Counted from the stretch's first letter, positions 35,005 to 45,820 are shown. The stretch is DNA of 64,000 nt from Arthrobacter sp. GMC3 (GCF_002929305.1 NZ_PJIO01000005.1:1-64000); one strand, 5' to 3'. Program-made: numbers and translations. Notes: generated from the letters alone by a model not told the origin.

Positions 35005-36414
35005 CTACTTGGCCAGGTATGAGGCGAGACGGTGCCGGGATGCCGCCGGGGTGAATCCTGTGGCCTTGATGCGGTCCAAGTTCAGGGTGCTGTTCAACGG
35101 GCGTGGTGCCGCTTGCTTGCCCTTGAAGTACTCCTGAGTACTGACCCCAGTCACGGCGTTCCGGTCCGCCCCCGAAAGTTCGTAGACGTCCGCGGCGATC
35201 TCGGCCCAGGACTGCGGCTCACCATCATTGCTCAGGTTATACACACCGTAGTCCGCCCCAGTCTCGAGCAGGTGTTTGATCCCGGCGGCGATGTCTTCGG
35301 TAAAGCTCAACCGGCCAATCTGGTCATTGACCACGCCCGGAGAGATCCCCCGCTCAGCAAGAGAAGCCATGGTGCGGACAAAGTTATTGCCCTCGCCAAT
35401 GACCCAGCTGGTGCGCACAATGTAATGCCTGGGCACCACAGAAACGACAGCGTCGCCGGCAGCCTTCGTCTGGCCATAGACACCCAATGGCGAAAGGACT
35501 TCGTCTTCGCCATGAACCTCCGCGGTACCGTCAAAGACGTAGTCGCTGGAAACATGAACCAAAGTAATGCCATGGGCGGCGGCGACTTTAGCCAATCGCG
35601 CCACAGCGGTGACGTTGATCGCCCATGCAGCTGCAAGTCCCTCGGGGGTCTCGGCCGTGTCAACGGCCGTGTACGCGGCGGCATTAATAATGGTCGAGTA
35701 ATTCTTCCAGTTCTTCGCCGAATAGGAAGCCTCCGCGGTGAGGTCAAACTCGGCGCGAGTGGCGAAATCAACGCTTGCATCGCCGTCGTACGCTAACCGC
35801 AACGCCTTACCCAACTGCCCGTCAGCGCCCAGCACCAACGTCTTCTTCGAGGGCATCGGGACAACCTCGCCCAGACGCGGGTGAGCCTTGTCCTTATCGG
35901 ACAGCTCAGCCTGCTCCAGCGGGATCGGCCACGCAATGGCGGCGGTCTCATCGGCCAGGTTCAAGAAGGTGTACTGGCCCTGCGCGTCGGCAGACCAATG
36001 GTCATTGACCAGGTACGTGTACGCGGTGTTGTCTTCCAACGTCTGAAAAGCGTTTCCCACACCGCGAGGGATGAAGATGGCCTGCGAAGGATCCAACTCG
36101 GCCGTGAACACCGCACCGAAGGACTCGCCGGCACGCAGATCAACCCAGGCGCCGAAGATCTTCCCGGTCGCGACGGAAATGAACTTATCCCACGGCTCGG
36201 CATGAATACCGCGCGTGGTGCCGGCCTTCTCGTTGAAGGAAATATTGTTCTGTACCGGGGAGAAATCGGGCAGGCCTAGGGCCACCATCTTCTCGCGCTG
36301 CCAATTTTCCTTGAACCAACCACGGTTATCACCATGAACCGGAAGGTCATACAGAACCACGCCGGGAATCGTGGTTGGCGTGGCTACAAGCTTCTTGGAG
36401 AACTCAATGCTCAT
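35005..36414 (-). CDS. rmlCD: Fused dTDP-4-keto-rhamnose 3,5-epimerase/reductase (RmlC-RmlD)
   Basis: A 469-residue fusion. The N-terminal RmlC cupin (about residues 1-180) has [11 protein letters not shown], the active-site His in [16 protein letters not shown], and [16 protein letters not shown]. The C-terminal RmlD reductase (about 190-469) starts [18 protein letters not shown] and has [19 protein letters not shown] then [13 protein letters not shown] with the Tyr-Lys pair. The enzyme completes dTDP-L-rhamnose synthesis. It lies 3 bp after rmlB. The fusion is, to my knowledge, common in Actinobacteria, and its [10 protein letters not shown] replaces the RGLHYQ found in free-standing RmlC. 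Confidence 0.93.
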   Translation of the reverse strand: MSIEFSKKLVATPTTIPGVVLYDLPVHGDNRGWFKENWQREKMVALGLPDFSPVQNNISFNEKAGTTRGIHAEPWDKFISVATGKIFGAWVDLRAGESFGAVFTAELDPSQAIFIPRGVGNAFQTLEDNTAYTYLVNDHWSADAQGQYTFLNLADETAAIAWPIPLEQAELSDKDKAHPRLGEVVPMPSKKTLVLGADGQLGKALRLAYDGDASVDFATRAEFDLTAEASYSAKNWKNYSTIINAAAYTAVDTAETPEGLAAAWAINVTAVARLAKVAAAHGITLVHVSSDYVFDGTAEVHGEDEVLSPLGVYGQTKAAGDAVVSVVPRHYIVRTSWVIGEGNNFVRTMASLAERGISPGVVNDQIGRLSFTEDIAAGIKHLLETGADYGVYNLSNDGEPQSWAEIAADVYELSGADRNAVTGVSTQEYFKGKQAAPRPLNSTLNLDRIKATGFTPAASRHRLASYLAK

Positions 36415-36417
36415 GGT

Positions 36418-37488
<1,071 letters not shown>

Positions 37489-37524
37489 CTACTTACCCCG
37501 CATTCACGCGCCGCCCAGGTAACA

Positions 37525-37554
37525 TTGACAAACGAACGAGTGCTCCGCTATTCC
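37525..37554 (+). promoter_or_regulatory. Candidate promoter of the GH25-LGFP gene
   Basis: TTGACA at 37525-37530 is a perfect -35 hexamer, followed after 18 bp by TATTCC at 37549-37554. The ATG at 37623 with AAGGA lies about 60 bases downstream. The rmlB gene starts divergently at 37416. Confidence 0.4.
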
Positions 37555-37622
37555 CATTGCGGAAAATCCCGTGTGCCGCTTCGCCGGAGTACACCAGAAA
37601 ATTGATTACTTACAAGGAACTC

Positions 37623-39566
37623 ATGAAATCCAGTCCTGTATCCGCGCGGCTTGCAGCCCTGGCCATCGCAACGATGGTGTTTGCTGGCCTCGGGCCCGCT
37701 CAAGTGTTCGCTTCTCCAGATAGCACGTCCCCCGCAAGCAAGTCGAGGCAGGCCAACGAGTCATCCAACGACGCTCCCGCGATATCAAACACACTAGGCC
37801 TTTCAGAGGCACCCGATACAGCAGCGACGCCTTCTGTTGGCACATCACCTAGTCCTGAAGTGCTGCCCACACCTTCTTCAAGCCCCTCGACCACGCCAAG
37901 CACAAGTGCTCCGACCGAGTCCACGGCCGCGAAGTCACAAGTCGTCTCCGATGCCGGCGCCGTCATGGGGCAAGCTGGCAAGAACGCACCGCAGCCAGCA
38001 GCCACGAAATCACGATTGTTTTCCACATTTGCAGCACCGACCGTTGGTGAACAACCCTCCGGCACGGAAGGCAAGCCCCTAGGCCTAGACGTCAGCGGTT
38101 GGCAACCCACGATCGATTGGAACGCCGTAAGACGAGCAGGGGCTCAATTTGCCTACGTAAAGTCTTCAGAGGGCACTGAGGCGAAGAACAACTTTTTCGC
38201 CCAGCAATACAACGGCTCGGCATCTGTGGGCCTACTTCGCGGTGCCTACCATTTCGCCATTCCAAATGTCTCCAGCGGCGCGTCACAGGCCAGAGTTATG
38301 CTTGCCTCCGGCGGCGGCTGGTCGGCAGACGGGATTACGCTGCCTCCTGCCCTGGACATCGAGGACAACCCTCGGGTAGCGACCGACGGCACCAACAAAT
38401 GTTACGGAATGAGCCCGGCGGCATTGGTCAACTGGGTCAGAGATTTCACTAACACCATCAAGGCATCAACTGGCGTGGACCCCGTTATTTACACGGGTTA
38501 CTACTACTGGCAAGAGTGCCTCGGCGGAAGCAATGCGTTTGCCAACACCAATCCGCTGTGGATCGCCGCGTATTACGCTTCCAGCCCGTGGATGCCAGGG
38601 CAATGGCCAAAACACACAATCTGGCAGTACGCCAATAACTATGCCGACCAGAATCAGTCGATTCCAGCCACATTCCCCGGCGACCAAAACGTTTTTAATG
38701 GAACCTATGCTGATCTTTTGAAGTTGGCCACTACAGGGCCTCTTTCGCCTCAGCAACAAATCCAAATTGCTGCAGCTTCCAACCCTTCGGTTGGATCACC
38801 AACGAGTGGAATCTACTGCACCTTAGTCCGGGGCGGTTGCTACCAAGCGTTCGTCAACGGCGCGATTCTATGGAACTCCGTAACGGGAGCCCAAATGAGC
38901 ACCTTCGGACCTATCCGCGACCACTGGGGTGAGTCCGGATATGAGGCAGGGTCCTTAGGGTACCCGACTTCTTCCAAAATTTGCGGACTACGCGATGCCG
39001 GCTGCTACCAGATGTTTGAGGGCGGAGCTATTTTATGGTCTCAGTCCAGCGGAGCCAAAACCTCTGCCTTCAATGCAATCAGGGGAACTTATTCAGCCCA
39101 CGGGCTTGAAAACGGACGATTTGGATATCCAGTATCTGACGAAGCCTGCGGGCTAAAAGGCGGAGGCTGCTATCAGATGTTTCAAGGCGGCGCTATTCTT
39201 TGGTCACCCACCACCGGGGCTCAACCAAGCTACTTTGGAGGTATTCGGGAAACATACCGTTCCCTTGGATTCGAGAATGGCCGACTTGGCTATCCCGTAG
39301 GCGACGAGTACTGCACACTTCGAGATGGCGGATGCTACCAGTCATATGAGGCAGGATCACTCATTTGGGCGCCAGGAATCGGAACGACCCTGAGCCCTAA
39401 TGGCTCCATCCGGACAGTTTGGGGATCATTGGGCTTTGAGAACGGTTGGTTGGGCTATCCCCTAAACAGTGAATACTGCACCACCGCGACTTCCTGCCGG
39501 CAGGACTTTGAAGGCGGGTCGCTAACGTGGACTTCGTCAAAGGGTGTAACTGTTAGCCGCCGCTAG
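37623..39566 (+). CDS. Secreted GH25 muramidase with LGFP repeats
   Basis: A 647-residue secreted cell-wall enzyme. A signal peptide (about residues 1-31, cleavage near VFA-SPD) precedes a Ser/Thr/Pro/Ala-rich linker to about residue 150. The GH25 lysozyme domain follows (about 150-365), with GLDVSGWQPTIDWNAVRRAG, YHFAIPN and the catalytic stretch ALDIEDN. The C-terminal third has five LGFP-type repeats, each with a GCYQxF or equivalent start and a GYP turn, including SLGYPTSSKICGL and RLGYPVGDEYCTL, with paired Cys. LGFP repeats anchor proteins to the mycolyl or arabinogalactan-type envelope in related genera. The ATG at 37623 has AAGGA; the upstream frame to 37557 is ignored. Confidence 0.9.
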   Translation: MKSSPVSARLAALAIATMVFAGLGPAQVFASPDSTSPASKSRQANESSNDAPAISNTLGLSEAPDTAATPSVGTSPSPEVLPTPSSSPSTTPSTSAPTESTAAKSQVVSDAGAVMGQAGKNAPQPAATKSRLFSTFAAPTVGEQPSGTEGKPLGLDVSGWQPTIDWNAVRRAGAQFAYVKSSEGTEAKNNFFAQQYNGSASVGLLRGAYHFAIPNVSSGASQARVMLASGGGWSADGITLPPALDIEDNPRVATDGTNKCYGMSPAALVNWVRDFTNTIKASTGVDPVIYTGYYYWQECLGGSNAFANTNPLWIAAYYASSPWMPGQWPKHTIWQYANNYADQNQSIPATFPGDQNVFNGTYADLLKLATTGPLSPQQQIQIAAASNPSVGSPTSGIYCTLVRGGCYQAFVNGAILWNSVTGAQMSTFGPIRDHWGESGYEAGSLGYPTSSKICGLRDAGCYQMFEGGAILWSQSSGAKTSAFNAIRGTYSAHGLENGRFGYPVSDEACGLKGGGCYQMFQGGAILWSPTTGAQPSYFGGIRETYRSLGFENGRLGYPVGDEYCTLRDGGCYQSYEAGSLIWAPGIGTTLSPNGSIRTVWGSLGFENGWLGYPLNSEYCTTATSCRQDFEGGSLTWTSSKGVTVSRR

Positions 39567-39587
39567 CGAGTTGGTGGGAGCCTGCTT

Positions 39588-39631
39588 CCAGATGGGACTA
39601 ATCTCAAGTGCTCGAGATCTGCCCCATCTGG
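39588..39631 (+). terminator. Extended hairpin after the GH25 gene
   Basis: CCAGATGGG (39588-39596) pairs with CCCATCTGG (39623-39631), and inside it ATCTC (39601-39605) pairs with GAGAT (39614-39618). It lies 22 bases past the stop. A second small stem GAATCC/GGATTC follows at 39633-39649. No T run is present, so it may be a terminator or an RNA-stabilising structure. Confidence 0.5.
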
Positions 39632-39732
39632 TGAATCCCGGCCGGATTCATCCCCGAGCCGGATCCCCAACCCCACCGTTCTGGGCTTAAGTAGTTGGTG
39701 TAGTCTAGTTACGCAATATATGGAGGATCACC

Positions 39733-40218
39733 TTGAAGAAACTTTGGGCAAGTAGTGTCCTTTTCATTGCCGGAGCAACCCTTGTTACCGGCTGCACCAT
39801 CACCGACAATACAGTTCCGGCATCCGCTACTTCAACACCTTCGGCCCTTCCCAGCGAGGTGCCCTATCCCGCCCCGACAGCCGCAGTAGACACCATGCTG
39901 ACAATCACTTTGCTCAGCGGTAACGCCATGGCCGTGACCACTCGTCAGCTATCGTGCAACGGGACCAAAGCCGTTGAAGGCACCAACTTTCCTGAAGGCG
40001 ACATGGCATGTGCCGCCGTACTCGCCTCGGGCAAACTACTCCAGTCAACGCCAAAACCGAATGACGAACACGTTTGCACTGGTACCAATGACCAGAACAT
40101 TGCAGATGTCTTTGGCATAGCTGACGGGAAACAAATTCGCGTCTCATTCACGCGGAGCAATGTGTGCAACATCAAGGTCTGGGACAAGCTCACGTCACTC
40201 ATCGGCACCGGGCACTAG
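39733..40218 (+). CDS. Lipoprotein resembling subtilisin-inhibitor-like proteins
   Basis: A 161-residue lipoprotein. The signal MKKLWASSVLFIAGATLVTG ends in the lipobox LVTGC, and a Ser/Pro/Thr linker follows. The C-terminal domain has MLTITLLSGNAMAVTTRQLSC, DMACAAVLASGKLL, HVCTGTNDQNIADVFGIADG and SFTRSNVCNIKVWDKL (first motif shortened to fit family features). The placement of four Cys and the final Asn-x-Cys-x3-x-Trp-Asp block matches SSI-type protease inhibitors. The TTG start has a strong GGAGG at 39722-39726. A role in protecting surface proteins or tuning a wall protease is possible, but no protease is in the window. Confidence 0.55.
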   Translation: MKKLWASSVLFIAGATLVTGCTITDNTVPASATSTPSALPSEVPYPAPTAAVDTMLTITLLSGNAMAVTTRQLSCNGTKAVEGTNFPEGDMACAAVLASGKLLQSTPKPNDEHVCTGTNDQNIADVFGIADGKQIRVSFTRSNVCNIKVWDKLTSLIGTGH

Positions 40219-41495
40219 TGGACAGCTCGAAACCAGGACACAAGAGTAATTTCTCAGCCGTTGGCCTGTCCTCAATAGTTGCCGCACTTTGTGGCTACTT
40301 AGTGCTTTTCATTTCCTCTCATACACTCTCCGCGGAAGACAACGCCAACTTTTTGGCGTTCTGGGGCGTCATCCTTGGCTTATTCGGAGCCCTCACCGGC
40401 CTCATGGCTGAGGCAACACGAGCGGTCAAATCTCGAACTTTGAAAACAGAACTGCCAGAATCCCACGGTGCACCCGTATTGGCCATGTCAATCCTCATCG
40501 GCGCCGTTGCAGCCATCGTAGTTTTGGCAACAAGCCCAGCGTGGATGCCAGTTTTAGTTCCCGGCGCCAGTCCGATGCTCTGGGTGGCTGTAGCTTTGGC
40601 CGTTTTGCTCTACGCGGGGCATGTCGGATTGGCTGGCGCTACCTCTGGCCTGGAAGAGTGGAAAACGTATTCGGCTCTATCCGCCAGCGAAGCCGTGGTC
40701 CGCCTGGCAGTCATTGCTGGCGCCGCCCTTCTTGTGGGCAATCTGGCAGGCTTAGAGTTTGCAGTTCTCACTGGAACTCTCGTGTGGCTGGGCTTTGCCG
40801 CTTTCACCAAGGGCGGACGAAGCGGGACGCGGGCCCGCGCGGACGTTGGAATACTCAAATACGTCATCCAGTGCCTCTTTGCAATTGCCACAGCGGCCGC
40901 ATCCGCGTTTCTCATCACGGGATTCCCGGCAGTCATCAAGTTCCTGGCTGAGCCAAGTGAATTCGCCAAAGCCGCGCCGCTGCTCCTGGCTATTTCGCTC
41001 ACACGGGCACCAATAATGATCCCACTACAGGCATTCCAAGGCGTGGCAATGACGTCTCTGATTAATTCGTCGCGTCCGGCACATAGAGTACTAGCTAAGC
41101 CTTTCGCGGCCATCTTAGTCCTTGGTCTGATCGGTGCTGGGGCGGCCGCGTTCTTGGGACCCTACATCATGCTCATTTTTGGATCCAGTTACTCGGTTGA
41201 CGGCTGGGTCCTCGGAGCTCTAACCATGGATGCGGCTTTCCTGGCAGTACTTACCTTGACGGGTACGGCTGCCATGGCGCTGGGACGGCACCGGCTTTAT
41301 CTAGCTGGCTGGATAGCGGCCACCGTGGCATCAATTGCGATCCTGCTATTGCCCATCTCATTGGAATTAACGGTGATTCTGAGCCTGTCCATTGGCCCTA
41401 TTATTGGATCCATCATCCATGCGGCTGGCATTGCGGTCCGCCAAAATAGGAAATATCCCACGTTTGCAACCTCCGAGCCGATTGAATCGCAGTGA
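40218..41495 (+). CDS. Wzx-type flippase 2 (divergent)
   Basis: A 425-residue membrane protein with about twelve hydrophobic segments and no large soluble part. Its N-terminal KSNFSAVGLSSIVAALCGYL and the pattern of helices fit the polysaccharide flippase (MOP) group, although sequence motifs are weak. The start chosen is the GTG at 40218, which shares its G with the TAG of the lipoprotein; the open frame to 40164 would overlap that gene by 55 bp. It overlaps the next GT2 gene by 4 bp (GTGA). An alternative role as a different membrane transporter cannot be excluded. Confidence 0.65.
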   Translation: MDSSKPGHKSNFSAVGLSSIVAALCGYLVLFISSHTLSAEDNANFLAFWGVILGLFGALTGLMAEATRAVKSRTLKTELPESHGAPVLAMSILIGAVAAIVVLATSPAWMPVLVPGASPMLWVAVALAVLLYAGHVGLAGATSGLEEWKTYSALSASEAVVRLAVIAGAALLVGNLAGLEFAVLTGTLVWLGFAAFTKGGRSGTRARADVGILKYVIQCLFAIATAAASAFLITGFPAVIKFLAEPSEFAKAAPLLLAISLTRAPIMIPLQAFQGVAMTSLINSSRPAHRVLAKPFAAILVLGLIGAGAAAFLGPYIMLIFGSSYSVDGWVLGALTMDAAFLAVLTLTGTAAMALGRHRLYLAGWIAATVASIAILLLPISLELTVILSLSIGPIIGSIIHAAGIAVRQNRKYPTFATSEPIESQ

Positions 41496-42487
41496 AAAAT
41501 AGCCCCCAATTTTCCATTATTATGCCATCCTTTAACGTCTCCGAAACTGTTGAACGTGCCATCAGAAGCGTCCTAGGCCAGTCCGTTGATGATTTCGAAT
41601 TAATCATCGTCAACGACGCTTCCACCGATAACACATTGGAAATTGTTAACGCAATAGCAGAACAAGCAGCCGATTCGAGAATTCGAGTCATTGACCTTCC
41701 CCAAAACATTGGTCTTTCCGGAGTTAGAAACACCGGCCTTGATGCCGCAGTGGGCATTTTTGTTACGTTTCTAGACGCCGATGACGAGTATCTACCGAAC
41801 TTCCTGTCAGCACACCTTGGTTCATTGGACGACAACGTTGATATTTCCATCGTTGGACATAACGTCATCCGCACGGACGGCAGCGCAACGCCAAGACACA
41901 GCGAATTTGTAGGCGAGTTGTCAGGCTTGGATGCCATGAAAGCCGCAATGCTGGATCAGATCTTTCCCTTCACCTGGGACAAGGTTTACCGGCGAACGCT
42001 CTTTGAAGGCGTCCGCTATCCATTGGGCTCAACCCGCTTCGAAGATATGACCGTAAATATTATTCTCTATCCGCGGGCCAGGCTAGTACGAAGTATTGAA
42101 TCTCCACTTCACCGCTACTACATCTCCACTGGTTCATTGACGTGGGGGCGTATTCCCACACAAGACGACACCGGTTTAGCATTGGCCGAACTAGAAGAAC
42201 TCCTTCCCGCTCAGTACCGAAGCGGCAAGTACATGCCTTTCTACGCCTCAATGCATCTTCTAATCACCATGATCGTTGCCCAGAGCGCCATCATGAAGCT
42301 CAAACACCAGCCCGCCGCTCAGAAAACCATCGACGAGTGCCGAAAGTCACTGAGCATGTCGCGGATCCTAGCAACAAGCCGTGTCAAACCGAAGTTTGCC
42401 GCAGCCGCGCTGTTGCTCAAAGTGGCTCCATCAGTCTTCTCCAAGATATATCTCCGCTATTCCGCGAACCGATACGGTTTGGACTAA
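41492..42487 (+). CDS. Family 2 glycosyltransferase
   Basis: A 331-residue GT-A enzyme. The N-terminal part holds NSPQFSIIMPSFNVSETVER, IIVNDASTDNTLEIVNAIAE and TFLDADDEYLPNFLSAHLG, in which DAD is the likely metal-binding DxD. The C-terminal part lacks membrane helices. The GTG start overlaps the flippase stop. It is the first of three GT2 enzymes in the operon running from 37.6 to 45.8 kb, which probably builds one glycan. Its sugar specificity is not known. Confidence 0.85.
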   Translation: MKNSPQFSIIMPSFNVSETVERAIRSVLGQSVDDFELIIVNDASTDNTLEIVNAIAEQAADSRIRVIDLPQNIGLSGVRNTGLDAAVGIFVTFLDADDEYLPNFLSAHLGSLDDNVDISIVGHNVIRTDGSATPRHSEFVGELSGLDAMKAAMLDQIFPFTWDKVYRRTLFEGVRYPLGSTRFEDMTVNIILYPRARLVRSIESPLHRYYISTGSLTWGRIPTQDDTGLALAELEELLPAQYRSGKYMPFYASMHLLITMIVAQSAIMKLKHQPAAQKTIDECRKSLSMSRILATSRVKPKFAAAALLLKVAPSVFSKIYLRYSANRYGLD

Positions 42488-42570
42488 ACAGTGACTAACC
42501 AACGCTTTGGCCGTGCCACATGAACTCATTCCCCAGCAACTCCGAACCCGATTGGTATAGATTAGACACC

Positions 42571-43320
42571 ATGACCCCACCCATTCGACGACGTGTCCTT
42601 GTCATCATGCCGGCTTGGAACGAAGGGCTAGCCGTTGGCAATACTGTCCGTGAGGTCTTGGCACTCCGTGAAAACTACGACATTTTAGTCGTCAACGACG
42701 GTTCAACGGACAACACCGCCTTGGTTGCAGCCACTGCTGGTGCCACCGTCTTGGACCTACCCTTCAACCTCGGCGTTGGCGGTGCCATGCGAGCAGGGTT
42801 CAAATACGCTCACCGTAGCGACTATGATGCGGTAATTCAGGTTGACGCCGATGGGCAACACGACCCAAAAGACATCGCTGTTGTCCTGCAAGGCCTTGAC
42901 AAGGCTGATATTTCGATTGGTGCCAGGTTCGCTGACAAAGGTAACTACACCGTCAGCGGTCCGCGCAAATGGGCGATGGTTTTTCTAGCCAAAACCATCT
43001 CCCGCCTAGCCCGTACCCGACTGACAGATGTCACCTCCGGTTTTCGCGCGGCCAACAGGCGTGGCGTTGCACAGTACTTGGATCACTATCCCGCGGAATA
43101 TCTAGGCGACACGATTGATTCGCTGGTTGTTGCCATTCGTTCCGGATGCATAGTCACCCAGGTGCCCGTTGAGATGCGAGCACGCCAAGCCGGAACTCCC
43201 AGCCACAATCCATTGAAGGCAGCCGTCTACTTGGGCCGCAGCATTTTTGCCTTGTTCTTTGCGTTGACCAGAAAACCGTCGACGTTGACCCCTGCCGAAA
43301 CAGAATTAGAGGTGAGCTAG
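42571..43320 (+). CDS. Family 2 glycosyltransferase (polyprenyl-phosphate sugar synthase-like)
   Basis: A 249-residue DPM1/GacI-type enzyme. The motifs are RRVLVIMPAWNEGLAVGNTV, VVNDGSTDNTALVAATAGA, NLGVGGAMRAGFKYAHR and VIQVDADGQHDPKDI. TDVTSGFRAANRRGVAQYL follows. The start taken is the ATG at 42571; TATAGA lies at 42556-42561, which would allow a leaderless transcript, and an ATG 17 codons upstream (42520) is the alternative. A DUF2304 gene follows 3 bp after the stop, so it repeats the arrangement seen at 18.9-20.0 kb. Confidence 0.85.
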   Translation: MTPPIRRRVLVIMPAWNEGLAVGNTVREVLALRENYDILVVNDGSTDNTALVAATAGATVLDLPFNLGVGGAMRAGFKYAHRSDYDAVIQVDADGQHDPKDIAVVLQGLDKADISIGARFADKGNYTVSGPRKWAMVFLAKTISRLARTRLTDVTSGFRAANRRGVAQYLDHYPAEYLGDTIDSLVVAIRSGCIVTQVPVEMRARQAGTPSHNPLKAAVYLGRSIFALFFALTRKPSTLTPAETELEVS

Positions 43321-43323
43321 GCA

Positions 43324-43728
43324 ATGTCGGTTCTCGCTGCCTTTGTACTTTCTTTAACCGTGGTGTTACTCGTTCTGGACATGCTCCGCCGCAAGAAAAT
43401 CCGCGAGAAATACGCAGCCCTATGGCTTGTCGTTGGTATGGCCATGCTCATCCTGGCCGTCTTCCCGCGCCTGCTGGAATTTGTTGCGCAGGCTTTGTAT
43501 GTACAAGTTCCGTCCAATCTCCTTTTTGCTCTGAGCATTGTCTTGGCGCTGGGAGTTTGTCTCCACTTGTCCTGGGAGATTTCCGTTGTGGAAGATGAAA
43601 CCCGCATCTTGGCCGAGGAAGCCGCCATCCTTCGAGCCCAACTCGAGAAACTCGAATCCAAAGTTGAAGCACTGAATTCTCAAATAATTGCTTCCGCCTC
43701 TGGAACCCCTCCGCAAAACGACGATTAA
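43324..43728 (+). CDS. DUF2304 small membrane protein (GT2 partner, pair 2)
   Basis: A 134-residue protein with three hydrophobic segments (about residues 3-18, 33-50, 62-82), then a coiled-coil-like Glu/Lys tail (about 88-120, ETRILAEEAAILRAQLEKLE). The motif RRKKIREKYAALWLVVGMAM is typical of DUF2304. It lies 3 bp after the GT2 gene. It is probably the membrane partner that anchors or stimulates that enzyme. Compared with pair 1, it has the same layout and little visible identity. Confidence 0.78.
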   Translation: MSVLAAFVLSLTVVLLVLDMLRRKKIREKYAALWLVVGMAMLILAVFPRLLEFVAQALYVQVPSNLLFALSIVLALGVCLHLSWEISVVEDETRILAEEAAILRAQLEKLESKVEALNSQIIASASGTPPQNDD

Positions 43729-43776
43729 CCCCTCTAAACTCAACCCTGGTTTACTGGAAGAAAGAGAACTACCACA

Positions 43777-44664
43777 ATGCCTCTGGACATCTTCATTCCA
43801 TACTGGGGAGACCCCAGTTACATGAAAGAAACAGTCAATAGTGTTCTAGCCCAGAACAGCGACGACTGGAACCTTACGGTAGTGGACGACGCCTACCCTG
43901 ATCGTGAAATTGAGCGTTTCCTAAGCGAACTTCAAAACCCCCGCATTAGATATATCCGTAAAGAAAACAACGGCGGGATCACGGAAAATTACCGAACCTG
44001 CGTTTCAATGGCTACAGAAGAAGTCATGGTCATATTGGGGTGCGACGATGTGCTTTTGCCCAACTATGTAGAGACCATATTGGACGCACACAAGCGGTTC
44101 CCGGGGGCTGCAATCATCCAGCCTGGAGTTCAGGTTATCGATGAAAATAGTCAAGTCGTCAAGACCATGGTTGATGTCATAAAGCAACGTGTTGTCCGCC
44201 CCCACGGCAACGGCTCACAGCTGGTCTCAGGCGAGTTCATTGCCGCGAACCTCATGCACGGTGACTGGCTCTACTGGCCAGCGCTGGCGTTCCGCACTGA
44301 TCGAATCCAAGCCGTTGATTTCCGTGATGGTTTCCCGATCATTCAGGATTTGGCTTTGATCATGGATATGATCTATGCCGGCGATCAGTTGTTGATCGAT
44401 CCAATTGTGTGCTTTGCATACCGCAGGCATTCCAATAGCGCCTCGTCCTCGAAGCTGATCGACGGTTCACGCTTCATTGGTGAGCGGGATTACTTTGCCC
44501 TTGCTGCGAGTCAAGCGCGCGAGCTCGGGTGGACCAAGGCTGAGAGGGCTGCCAAATTGCGCCTGACCTCAAGGGCCCATGCTATAGCGCTAGTGCCTAA
44601 AGCCCTCTTGGCGTGGGATACGAAGGCGGCTGGAACACTCTCCCGCCACGCTTTCGGTTCATAG
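43777..44664 (+). CDS. Family 2 glycosyltransferase
   Basis: A 295-residue GT-A enzyme. It starts MPLDIFIPYWGDPSYMKETV, with VVDDAYPDREIERFLSELQ, YIRKENNGGITENYRTCVSM and ILGCDDVLLPNYVETIL, which carries the metal-binding acidic cluster. The acceptor part has IQDLALIMDMIYAGDQLLID and FAYRRHSNSASSSKL. It fits rhamnosyltransferase-like GT2 enzymes, but the donor is not assigned. An SD-like GAAAGAGA precedes the ATG. Confidence 0.83.
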   Translation: MPLDIFIPYWGDPSYMKETVNSVLAQNSDDWNLTVVDDAYPDREIERFLSELQNPRIRYIRKENNGGITENYRTCVSMATEEVMVILGCDDVLLPNYVETILDAHKRFPGAAIIQPGVQVIDENSQVVKTMVDVIKQRVVRPHGNGSQLVSGEFIAANLMHGDWLYWPALAFRTDRIQAVDFRDGFPIIQDLALIMDMIYAGDQLLIDPIVCFAYRRHSNSASSSKLIDGSRFIGERDYFALAASQARELGWTKAERAAKLRLTSRAHAIALVPKALLAWDTKAAGTLSRHAFGS

Positions 44665-44719
44665 TCTTTTTTCTGCCTAGTCTTAGGCTTGTTCAGCATT
44701 TCGAGAAGGAAAACCAATA

Positions 44720-45808
44720 ATGCAAAATTCCGCCAACCGCAGCTCGGAAACTGTCCTCGTCACAGGTGGCGCAGGATTCATTGGATGCGCCATTTCCGCG
44801 TCCCTGCTCGAATCCTTCGGGCGAGTTGTTGTAGTCGACAACCTCCATCCGCAGATTCACGAATCTGGCTCACGTCCAGAAGGTTTGGCCGACGGTGTTG
44901 AGCTGATCGTCGCGGACATCACCGAAGCCTCCACATGGGACCGCGTGCTTCCTGACCTCAAGCCGGATGTGGTCATCCACCTGGCCGCTGAAACGGGAAC
45001 CGGACAGTCACTTGAGGAAGCGACACGCCACACTCACGTCAACGTTGTAGGTACTTCGCAGCTACTTGATGGCTTCTTGCGCAACAATGCGCTTCCGCGC
45101 CGCATTGTTCTTACCTCGAGCCGTGCAGTGTACGGCGAGGGTGCTTGGCGGAATTCCGAAGGCGCATTCTTTTACCCAGGACAGCGCACCAGCGAAACAT
45201 TGGACAAGTCCGAGTGGGACTTCCCGAATGCAGAGCCAACGGCCATGAAGGCATCTGAGGTCTTCCCCGCGCCTGTCAGCGTCTACGGCGCCACCAAATT
45301 GGCTCAGGAACACATCCTGCAGGCCTGGGCAAAGTCCTACGGAGTTGAAACCGCCATCTTGCGTCTCCAGAACGTCTACGGTCCGGGGCAATCACTGATT
45401 AACCCCTACACCGGCATCATGAGCCTTTTCTGCCGAATGGCGATGGGAGGAAGATCCATCCCGTTGTATGAAGACGGCCAGGTTCGACGCGACTTTATCC
45501 TCATTGATGACGTTGCGTCGGCAGTGGTAGCCGGCGCCACATCTGCGCGAACGCACCCCACACCGTTGGATATCGGTTCCGGGGAATTCCAAACCATCGG
45601 AACCGCGGCAGAAACTATCGCCGCCCGCTACGGTGCCCCTGCGCCCCACGTGACGGGCCAGTACCGCCAGGGCGACGTCCGTCATGCTTGGGCAGATGTT
45701 AGCGCCGCCACTAGCGTCCTGGATTGGGCACCTCGTTTCAACCTCGAGCAAGGAATTGCGCGGCTGGCCGATTGGATTGATTCCCAGCCGGACGTACGGC
45801 CTGCTTAG
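44720..45808 (+). CDS. NAD-dependent sugar epimerase/dehydratase
   Basis: A 362-residue extended SDR. The Rossmann motif is [20 protein letters not shown], followed by VVIHLAAETGTGQSLEEATR, VLTSSRAVYGEGAW and SVYGATKLAQEHIL, which supplies the Tyr-Lys pair. NVYGPGQSLINPYTGIMSLF and RRDFILIDDVASAVV follow. This is the pattern of UDP-glucose/GlcNAc 4-epimerase-like enzymes and related dehydratases. The exact substrate is unknown. It is the last plus-strand gene of the operon and ends near a 13-bp perfect hairpin. AAGGA lies 10 bases ahead of the ATG. Confidence 0.8.
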   Translation: MQNSANRSSETVLVTGGAGFIGCAISASLLESFGRVVVVDNLHPQIHESGSRPEGLADGVELIVADITEASTWDRVLPDLKPDVVIHLAAETGTGQSLEEATRHTHVNVVGTSQLLDGFLRNNALPRRIVLTSSRAVYGEGAWRNSEGAFFYPGQRTSETLDKSEWDFPNAEPTAMKASEVFPAPVSVYGATKLAQEHILQAWAKSYGVETAILRLQNVYGPGQSLINPYTGIMSLFCRMAMGGRSIPLYEDGQVRRDFILIDDVASAVVAGATSARTHPTPLDIGSGEFQTIGTAAETIAARYGAPAPHVTGQYRQGDVRHAWADVSAATSVLDWAPRFNLEQGIARLADWIDSQPDVRPA

Positions 45809-45820
45809 TCCTCAAACGTT

